This document shows positions 57,451-64,000 of a stretch of DNA of 64,000 bases, piece by piece (the first letter of the stretch is position 1; every line of letters starts with the position of its first letter). The translations under genes and the position numbers were made by a program. The notes beneath the pieces are model-generated. The model was given only the letters and a program-made list of their open reading frames with translations. It had not been told where the DNA came from and searched no databases. Source of the stretch: Betaproteobacteria bacterium (GTDB lineage Bacteria; Pseudomonadota; Gammaproteobacteria; Burkholderiales; SG8-39); assembly GCA_947479645.1 (NCBI GenBank), contig CANKAJ010000005.1, forward strand, positions 1 to 64,000. Reading direction: 5' to 3'.

Positions 57451-58266
57451 ATGTCGAAAATGAGGCGTCATCTGATCGATACGCGATTCGGGCAGATTCA
57501 CTGCCGCACCGTGGGCGCGGGGCCGGCCGTGGTCATGGTGCATATCAACAACCAGTCGTCGGCCGGGTTCCTCGAGTTGATGGCCAATCTCGCGCCGAAT
57601 GCGACGGCGGTGGCGATGGACTATCCCAGCCACGGCATGTCCGACCATATCAGCTATACCCCGACGATTGCCGATTACGCCACCTGCGTCACCGAAGTCA
57701 TGCAGGGGCTGGGCATCCCGCGCTATGCGGTGCTGGGCGAAGCCACTGGCGCCGTGGTTGCCGTCGAGATGGGGGCCAACAATCTTGACCGGGTGAATGG
57801 CATCATCATGCTCAACTGCCCCATCTACAAGGACACCAAACAGGCGCACGAGGTTCACTCGCAGGTGAAGTCGCAAACCCTGCGACCGGTGGATTCCTCC
57901 GGCTTTCCGCTGACCCGCACGCTGGAATACGTGCTGGCCAATGACCCGTCCCACGCGCCGCTGAAACCCGATCAATCCTGGCTGGACCGCGTCAGCCTGG
58001 GCCAGATCCAGGCCGGCCGCAGCAGTTGGCAGGCACTCGATGCGGTGAATGCCTATGACCTCGCCAACACCTTCGGCAAGGTCGGCTGCGAAGCCATGCT
58101 GCTGATGGGCGAGCATTTTCACTACACAGGGCAGATCGGCGAGTACACGAAGCGCTTCAAGCGCCTGACCGCCGAGGTGATTCCGAATGCGCGCTTCTGC
58201 ATGGGCTGGGAAAAAGCCGATGTGATCGCGCCGAAGGTGGTTGAGTTTCTGAAGCGGGTGAATTGA
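57451..58266 (+). CDS. Alpha/beta hydrolase
   Basis: AVVMVHINNQSSAGFLELMANLAPNATAVAMDYPSHGMSDH...YAVLGEATGAVVAVEMG. Confidence 0.85.
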   Translation: MSKMRRHLIDTRFGQIHCRTVGAGPAVVMVHINNQSSAGFLELMANLAPNATAVAMDYPSHGMSDHISYTPTIADYATCVTEVMQGLGIPRYAVLGEATGAVVAVEMGANNLDRVNGIIMLNCPIYKDTKQAHEVHSQVKSQTLRPVDSSGFPLTRTLEYVLANDPSHAPLKPDQSWLDRVSLGQIQAGRSSWQALDAVNAYDLANTFGKVGCEAMLLMGEHFHYTGQIGEYTKRFKRLTAEVIPNARFCMGWEKADVIAPKVVEFLKRVN

Positions 58267-58407
58267 TCTGCCGCCTTGATAATGCCTCGGAAGCCCTGAA
58301 CAGGGCTCGATAGTCCGAACGACGGGCCTGCGCAGGGAACTTGACCTGCATCAACCCGGGGGCCTCAAACGCATGCCAGACTTCATCCATCGAAAGGAGA
58401 AACTCGC

Positions 58408-59064
58408 ATGCTGGCCAAGACCATCGGAAGACTGATTGCCGCAATGTCGCCTCGTAGCGACAATTATTTCCGGCTGTTTGACGAATTGACTGCCTGCACG
58501 GTGCGCGGCGCCAAGCTGCTCGCAAAAATGACTTCGGTGCGGGATCCGGTCGCTTTTGAGCAGCTGTTTGTCGACATCCAGCGCGCCGAAGGCGATGCCG
58601 ACAAAGTCACGAGCAGCATTTTCATCACGCTGCACAAGTCCTTCATCACGCCCTTTGATCGCTGGGAGATCAAGGAACTGGCCAAGGCGCTGGATGACAT
58701 GATCGACTGCATCGAGGATATTCCCCAGCGCGCCAAGCTCTACGGTGCCGGCAGCTTTACGCCGGAGATGGCGGCGCTTGGCCAGATTACACTGCGTGCT
58801 GCGGAGAAGGTGCAGGAGGCCGTCGCGCTGTTGTCCGACATGAAGAATGCCGAGCGCATCCTGAAAATCTGCCAGGAAATCGGCGGTATCGAAAGCGAGG
58901 CGGACAGCGTCATGCGCGCGGGGATGGAACGCCTCTTTGCCGAGTCCACCGAGGCGCGCAAGTTGATCCGTGACAAGGAACTCTACGAGTTGTTCGAGGA
59001 GGCGGTGGACCGCAGCGAGGACGTGGCCGACGTCATTCACGGCGTCGTGCTCGAGCGCATATGA
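58408..59064 (+). CDS. DUF47-family (PhoU-like) phosphate transport regulator
   Basis: PRSDNYFRLFDELTACTVRGAKLL...DKVTSSIFITLHKSFITPFDRWEIKELAKALDDMIDCIED. Confidence 0.93.
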   Translation: MLAKTIGRLIAAMSPRSDNYFRLFDELTACTVRGAKLLAKMTSVRDPVAFEQLFVDIQRAEGDADKVTSSIFITLHKSFITPFDRWEIKELAKALDDMIDCIEDIPQRAKLYGAGSFTPEMAALGQITLRAAEKVQEAVALLSDMKNAERILKICQEIGGIESEADSVMRAGMERLFAESTEARKLIRDKELYELFEEAVDRSEDVADVIHGVVLERI

Positions 59065-60065
59065 TCGACCAGGCGTTCCTGGTCGTGGCGATTCTGGTCG
59101 TCGTGGCGTTGCTGTTCGATTTCATGAACGGCTTTCACGATTCGGCCAACTCGATCGCGCTGATGGTGTCGACGCGGCTGCTGACGCCACAGGCCGCGGT
59201 GGCCTGGGCGGCCTTCTTCAACTTCATTGCCTTCCTGGTGTTCGGGCTGCAGGTGGCGATGACCGTCGGGTCGGGGATCATCGACCCCGCCATCGTTGAC
59301 AATGCGGTCATCTTTGGCGCGCTGTGCGGCGCCATCATCTGGAACGTCATTACCTGGTGGTTCGGCATTCCCTCATCGTCGTCACACGCATTGGTGGGAG
59401 GGCTGGTCGGGGCGGCACTGGCCAAGGCCGATACCAGCGTCATCATCGCCAAGGGCCTGCTGAAGACCTCCAGCGCGATTATTCTTTCGCCTTTGCTGGG
59501 TTTGTTGCTCGCGCTGATGCTGTCAATTGTGGTGCTGTGGGTATTCAGGAAATCGTCGCCATCACGCACCGAGCGCCACTTCAACACGGCGCAATTTGTA
59601 TCTTCTTCGCTTTACAGCCTGGGCCATGGCGGCAACGACGCGCAAAAGACCATGGGGATCATCACGGTGCTGCTGTATGCCAACGGCTACCTGCAGGGTG
59701 AGATGCACGTGCCGTTCTGGGTGGTGATTTCATGCCACCTTGCCATCGCGCTCGGCACCCTGTTCGGCGGCTGGCGCATTGTCAGGACCATGGGCATGGG
59801 GATTACCCGGGTCAGGCCGTCGGGGGCGTTCAGCGCGCAGACGGCGGGTGCTGCGACCTTGTTTCTGGCAACCTATCTGGGCATACCGGTATCGACGACG
59901 CACACCATCACCGGCGCCATCGTCGGCATCGGACTGTCGCGGCGCGTGTCGGCGGTGCGCTGGAATATCGCGACGCGCATCGTGTGGGCCTGGGTGCTGA
60001 CCATTCCGGCATCAGGTCTGATTGCTGCGCTGTTCTGGTATCTGGGGCGCAACTTCCTGTTGTAA
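59061..60065 (+). CDS. Inorganic phosphate transporter, Pit family
   Basis: FDFMNGFHDSANSIALMVSTRLLTP...GIPSSSSHALVGGLVGAA...GHGGNDAQKTMGII; ATGA overlap with DUF47 gene. Confidence 0.95.
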   Translation: MIDQAFLVVAILVVVALLFDFMNGFHDSANSIALMVSTRLLTPQAAVAWAAFFNFIAFLVFGLQVAMTVGSGIIDPAIVDNAVIFGALCGAIIWNVITWWFGIPSSSSHALVGGLVGAALAKADTSVIIAKGLLKTSSAIILSPLLGLLLALMLSIVVLWVFRKSSPSRTERHFNTAQFVSSSLYSLGHGGNDAQKTMGIITVLLYANGYLQGEMHVPFWVVISCHLAIALGTLFGGWRIVRTMGMGITRVRPSGAFSAQTAGAATLFLATYLGIPVSTTHTITGAIVGIGLSRRVSAVRWNIATRIVWAWVLTIPASGLIAALFWYLGRNFLL

Positions 60066-60102
60066 GCAAGGTCGCATGGCAACGCGCATGTCCGTCGCGG
60101 CA

Positions 60103-61101
60103 TCATTCCGTGGTTTTGATGTTGTTGTCCTTGACCAGTTTTTTCCATCTGGCGACATCGCTGGCAACCACCCGGACCAGTTCCGCAGGCGTGCTGCCGA
60201 CCGGCGCGATGGCCTCGGATTCGAGCTTGGCCAGCAGGTCCGGTGCCCGTACCGCCTTGCCCAGTTCCGCACTCATGCGGTTGACGATGTCGACCGGCGT
60301 TGTCGCCGGGGCGAGCAGCCCGAGCCAGCTCGGATACTCATAGTCCGGAATGCCCAGTTCGGCCACCGTGCGCAGTTGCGGCAAGGCCGACACGCGATTG
60401 CCGGTGAGGAGCGCCAGCGCCTTCAGTTTGCCGGATTTGAAATGCTGCAGGCCGGTGCCGATGGAGATGGTGACCACGTCGATGCGGCCGGCCAGCGCAT
60501 CGATGACGGCAGGCGCCGAGCCCTTGTAATGCACGAAGGTCACCTCGGTTCTGGTGGCATTGTGCAACCACGCGCCGACCAGATGCGTCACGCCCCCCTG
60601 TGCCGCGCTGCCCCAGTTGAGTTTGCCGGGATTGGCGCGGGCATAGGCGATGTACTCCTCATAGCTGTTGGCAGGAACCGCTGCACTCACCACCAGCAGC
60701 ATGGCGCGTTTGCTGACGAGCGAGGTCGGCGCGAAGTCCTTCAGCGTGTCATAAGGCAGGTCGTCACGGAAGGCCGGAATGATGGCAAAACCCGATGAGG
60801 TCAGCAGCCAGGTGTAACCATCCGGTTTCGATTTTGCGACGTAGTTGTTGCCGATGACGGCATTGCCGCCGGGCTTGAAGTCAACGACGAAGGGCTGGCC
60901 GGTACTCTGTTGCAGCCGCTCATTGTAGAGGCGGATTTCGCGATCGCTGGGACCGCCCGCGGTGAGGGGAATGATGAAGGTGACCAAACGGTTCGGCCAG
61001 GTTGACGCTGCATTGGAAGCCGTCTGCGCAAAGCCCGGGGGCGTCGCCAGCGTTACCGCGGCAGCGCCGGCCGCGAGCAGGAGGTATCCGAAAAAACGCA
61101 T
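60103..61101 (-). CDS. Bug/TctC family substrate-binding protein
   Basis: WPNRLVTFIIPLTAGGPSDREIRLYNERL...SKPDGYTWLLTSSG; start MRFFGYLLLAAGAAAV. Confidence 0.9.
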   Translation of the reverse strand: MRFFGYLLLAAGAAAVTLATPPGFAQTASNAASTWPNRLVTFIIPLTAGGPSDREIRLYNERLQQSTGQPFVVDFKPGGNAVIGNNYVAKSKPDGYTWLLTSSGFAIIPAFRDDLPYDTLKDFAPTSLVSKRAMLLVVSAAVPANSYEEYIAYARANPGKLNWGSAAQGGVTHLVGAWLHNATRTEVTFVHYKGSAPAVIDALAGRIDVVTISIGTGLQHFKSGKLKALALLTGNRVSALPQLRTVAELGIPDYEYPSWLGLLAPATTPVDIVNRMSAELGKAVRAPDLLAKLESEAIAPVGSTPAELVRVVASDVARWKKLVKDNNIKTTE

Positions 61102-61157
61102 GACTTGCTCCTTGGCGCGATCTTGGGTCCAGATGCAGTGCCGCAACCAGTGCTTCC

Positions 61158-62147
61158 CTAAATTTTGGGCACGCCGATGGCACTGACGAGTTTTTTCCAT
61201 TTGGCGATTTCCTGATCGACTTCCTCGGCGAGTTGCTCCGGGGTGTTGCCGACGATTTCCGATTCGGTAGTGCCGTTCTTCAGCAGTTGCGCGCGCACAC
61301 CGGCATCCTTGAGAATGGCCACGATTTCGGTGTTCAATCGGGTGACGATGCTTTTGGGCACGCCGGACGGCGCGAAGTAGGCAATCCAGGACGTCGCCTG
61401 GAAGCCCGGATAGCCCTGTTCCTCAACGGTGGGAACCGTCGGCGCCTGTACCGACCGGATGCGGGAGGTGATGGCCAGCGCCTTCATGCGCCCCGCCGCG
61501 ATTTGCGGCATTGCCGGCGGCGTCCCGATGAACAGCATGTCCACCCGCCCGGCGGCAATATCGACAAACGCGCCCGAAGGCGCCTTGTATGGCACGTCGG
61601 TCAATTTGATGCCGGTCGTATGCTTGAACAACTCCCCGGTCAGCTGCGAGATGCCCCCGGTAGTGGCCAGCGTATATTTCCCCGGATTGGCCTTTGCCAG
61701 CGCCACCAGCTCCGCCACGGAACCGGCGGGCAATGAATTGCTCGCCACCAGCAGGTAGACGATATGCAGAACCTGCGTGATGGGCTGAAAATCCCTGACA
61801 GGATCATATTGCATCTTTTCAAACAGGCTGACGTTGGCGCCATGCGTGGCATTGGTGCCCAGAAGCAATGTGTAGCCATCGGGCTCTGCTTTTGACACCG
61901 CTTCGGTGCCGATCATGCCGTTGGCGCCGGGGCGATTATCGATGACCACCGGTTGCCCTATCCGGGTTGCCAGCACCCCTCCGACAATCCGGCCGGTTAA
62001 GTCGGTGCTGCTGCCCGAGGCAAATGGCACGACCACGCGCACAGCTCGTGCCGGATAGGCCTGTCCCATTGCCTGGTCCGCCAGGAACAGGAGTCCCGAC
62101 GCCGTCAGCAGCAAAATATTAACCATGCATTTCACTCTCATCTCCAA
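61158..62147 (-). CDS. Bug/TctC family substrate-binding protein
   Basis: YPARAVRVVVPFASGSSTDLTGRIVGGVL...AEPDGYTLLLGTNA. Confidence 0.9.
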   Translation of the reverse strand: MEMRVKCMVNILLLTASGLLFLADQAMGQAYPARAVRVVVPFASGSSTDLTGRIVGGVLATRIGQPVVIDNRPGANGMIGTEAVSKAEPDGYTLLLGTNATHGANVSLFEKMQYDPVRDFQPITQVLHIVYLLVASNSLPAGSVAELVALAKANPGKYTLATTGGISQLTGELFKHTTGIKLTDVPYKAPSGAFVDIAAGRVDMLFIGTPPAMPQIAAGRMKALAITSRIRSVQAPTVPTVEEQGYPGFQATSWIAYFAPSGVPKSIVTRLNTEIVAILKDAGVRAQLLKNGTTESEIVGNTPEQLAEEVDQEIAKWKKLVSAIGVPKI

Positions 62148-62646
62148 TCTCAGAGCAACGGGACGGACCCAACAGGAAAAACTTCATTGCCAGCCCCGAT
62201 TTTACTCGTCCCCGAACAGGCGGCTTGACGCATTGCCATTGGCCTGAATCAAGGAGCGGGTCCGTGCGCCAATTTGAGCTGGAGGAAGGACCGGCGGATT
62301 CGGTGAATGGTTGCCTGTAAGGAATGCCAGGAATAATCTGCCGATCATTGGTGTTTACCACGCAGCAAGCAGTCATTCCCCAGCGTATTCGAAGGGAATT
62401 TCCTGTATTGTTAAAATGATCAATTATTAAAACAGGTCATTAATTGAAAGCAATATATTAAAACATTGTTATCAATTTTATTGCTCGGAAAGCAGGCCCG
62501 GCCAACACCATTTTCGATTGAAGGCTAAACAGGAGCTGGCGCAGGCGGCGGATCTCATGCGGCTCTGGTACCCTTGCGCATGGCTGGCTTTCCAAACGTG
62601 TAAAACCGATTGAATTCAAGCCATTTTCAAACCGAGGAGAACTGTA

Positions 62647-63336
62647 TTGAATACCAAAATGAGAATCGCCATCCTGGCGGGATTTGCTTTTGCTGCGGCG
62701 AGCGCCGGTCTGCAGGCGCAACAGGGTGATACCAAAAAATCAGCGGCACAAAAGCCCATGGGATTCTTCGTGACCAGTGTCGGCTCCGGCAAGGGTGCCG
62801 ACCTTGGCGGTCTTGAGGGCGCGGACAAGCATTGCCAGGCTTTGGCGCAGGCAGCTGGCGCGGGCAAGCGCACCTGGCATGCGTACCTGAGCGCCAATGA
62901 GGCCGGTGGCGCAAAGAAGGTGGTGAACGCGCGTGATCGCATCGGCAAGGGGCCCTGGTACAACGCCAACGGTGATCTGATCGCGAGCAATGTGGATCAG
63001 CTGCACACCGAGAACAATCTGAACAAGAAAACCGCACTGACCGAAAAGGGTGCGGTCGTCAACGGTCGTGGCGATACCCCAAACATGCATGACATGCTTA
63101 CCGGATCGGATACCCAGGGCATGGCGTTTTCCGGCGCCAACGATACCACCTGCGGCAACTGGACCAAGAGCAGTGCCGCTGGCTTTGCCCAGGTGGGTCA
63201 TCACGATCGTACCGGGCTGGACGAGAAGCCGCCAGCCAAGTCCTGGAATCATTCGCATCAGACGATTGGATGCAGCCAGGAGGCATTGGTAAAGACCGGT
63301 GGCGCCGGCCGCTTCTACTGCTTCGCGGCCAAGTAA
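62647..63336 (+). CDS. Secreted lectin-like hypothetical protein
   Basis: Signal peptide; GFFVTSVGSGKGADLGGLEGADKHCQALAQAAGAGKRTWHAYLS...CGNWTKS...RFYCFAAK resembles proteins annotated as lectin in proteobacteria; TTG start. Confidence 0.75.
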   Translation: MNTKMRIAILAGFAFAAASAGLQAQQGDTKKSAAQKPMGFFVTSVGSGKGADLGGLEGADKHCQALAQAAGAGKRTWHAYLSANEAGGAKKVVNARDRIGKGPWYNANGDLIASNVDQLHTENNLNKKTALTEKGAVVNGRGDTPNMHDMLTGSDTQGMAFSGANDTTCGNWTKSSAAGFAQVGHHDRTGLDEKPPAKSWNHSHQTIGCSQEALVKTGGAGRFYCFAAK

Positions 63337-63357
63337 TTCCGGTTCTGCCAAATGCAA

Positions 63358-63390
63358 ACGGGGCGCGAGAAATCGCGCCCCGTTTTTTTA
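63358..63390 (+). terminator. Rho-independent terminator
   Basis: ACGGGGCGCGA GAAA TCGCGCCCCGT TTTTTTA. Confidence 0.9.
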
Positions 63391-63407
63391 TGGTTGTCTG
63401 ATGTAAT

Positions 63408-64000
63408 TCAGTTCAATCCCTGGCTGTTCAGGTAGTCGTCGTAGCTGCCACGGTAATCGATGATCTGCGTTGGTTCGCCTTCCTTGCCTGGCTTCAGCTC
63501 GATGATGCGTGTCGCCAGTGACGACACGAACTCGCGATCATGCGAAACGAAGATCAGGGTGCCCTTGTATTTGTCCAGCGCCGTGTTCAGCGATTCGATG
63601 GATTCCATGTCGAGGTGATTGGTCGGCTCATCGAGCATGAGCACATTGGGCATCTTCAGCATCAGCTTGCCGAAGATCATGCGCTGCTCTTCACCACCGG
63701 AAATTACCTTGACCGATTTCTTGGTTTCGTCGCCCGAGAACAGCAGCCGGCCCAGCGTGGCGCGCATGATCTGATCGTCGTCGCCTTCGCGACGCCAGCG
63801 CGACATCCATTCGATCAGGGTGTCTTCCGTGGTGAAATCGGCCGCGTGATCCTGGGCACAGTAGCCCGGCCGCGCCTTTTCAGCCCACTTGACTTCACCG
63901 GCATCCGGCTGCAGCCCACCCGTAGTTTCCTTCGCGAATGCTTCACCGAGCAGGCAGCGCAGCAGCGTAGTCTTGCCGATGCCGTTGGGGCCGATGATGG
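63408..64000 (-). CDS. ybiT: ABC-F ATPase, YbiT type (5' end outside window)
   Basis: [21 protein letters not shown] Walker A read through to the window end; [69 protein letters not shown]. Confidence 0.93.
   Translation of the reverse strand, partial: IIGPNGIGKTTLLRCLLGEAFAKETTGGLQPDAGEVKWAEKARPGYCAQDHAADFTTEDTLIEWMSRWRREGDDDQIMRATLGRLLFSGDETKKSVKVISGGEEQRMIFGKLMLKMPNVLMLDEPTNHLDMESIESLNTALDKYKGTLIFVSHDREFVSSLATRIIELKPGKEGEPTQIIDYRGSYDDYLNSQGLN

Noticed and set aside
1-64000. CRISPR array, prophage, integrase or transposase
   Set aside because: No regularly spaced direct repeats and no recombinase or transposase motifs in the ORF track; only the palindromic repeats and TA remnant suggest mobility.

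Overview
This 64 kb window looks like a GC-rich betaproteobacterial (probably Burkholderiales-like) chromosome segment; the taxonomy is inferred only from gene content. About 1-41.7 kb is a dense array of CoA-dependent catabolic modules: orphan Bug/TctC-type substrate-binding proteins, family III (CaiB/BaiF) CoA-transferases, thiolase-like/DUF35 pairs, acyl-CoA dehydrogenases, enoyl-CoA hydratases, an NDP-forming acyl-CoA synthetase, an LLM flavin oxidoreductase and a cyclase-family hydrolase. I count 15 Bug proteins in the whole window with no TctA/TctB permease, and five thiolase-like/DUF35 pairs. None of the five thiolase-like proteins shows a Cys in the nucleophile loop. 41.7-47 kb looks like a rearrangement zone: dispersed palindromic repeats, a degraded RHH-antitoxin fragment, a GGDEF sensor, an intact ParD/ParE-like pair and a truncated DUF1993 remnant. 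47-64 kb mixes housekeeping genes (GIY-YIG, DUF1415, pseudouridine synthase with two S4 domains, DUF47/Pit, YbiT-type ABC-F) with more catabolic modules. The strongest leads are the Cys-less thiolase/DUF35 pairs as candidate aldolases, a fused CoA-transferase with one apparently dead half, a cupin-rubredoxin fusion, a plus-strand sRNA candidate near 5.1 kb, and the repeat/remnant zone. No tRNA, rRNA, CRISPR array, prophage or transposase was recognised.
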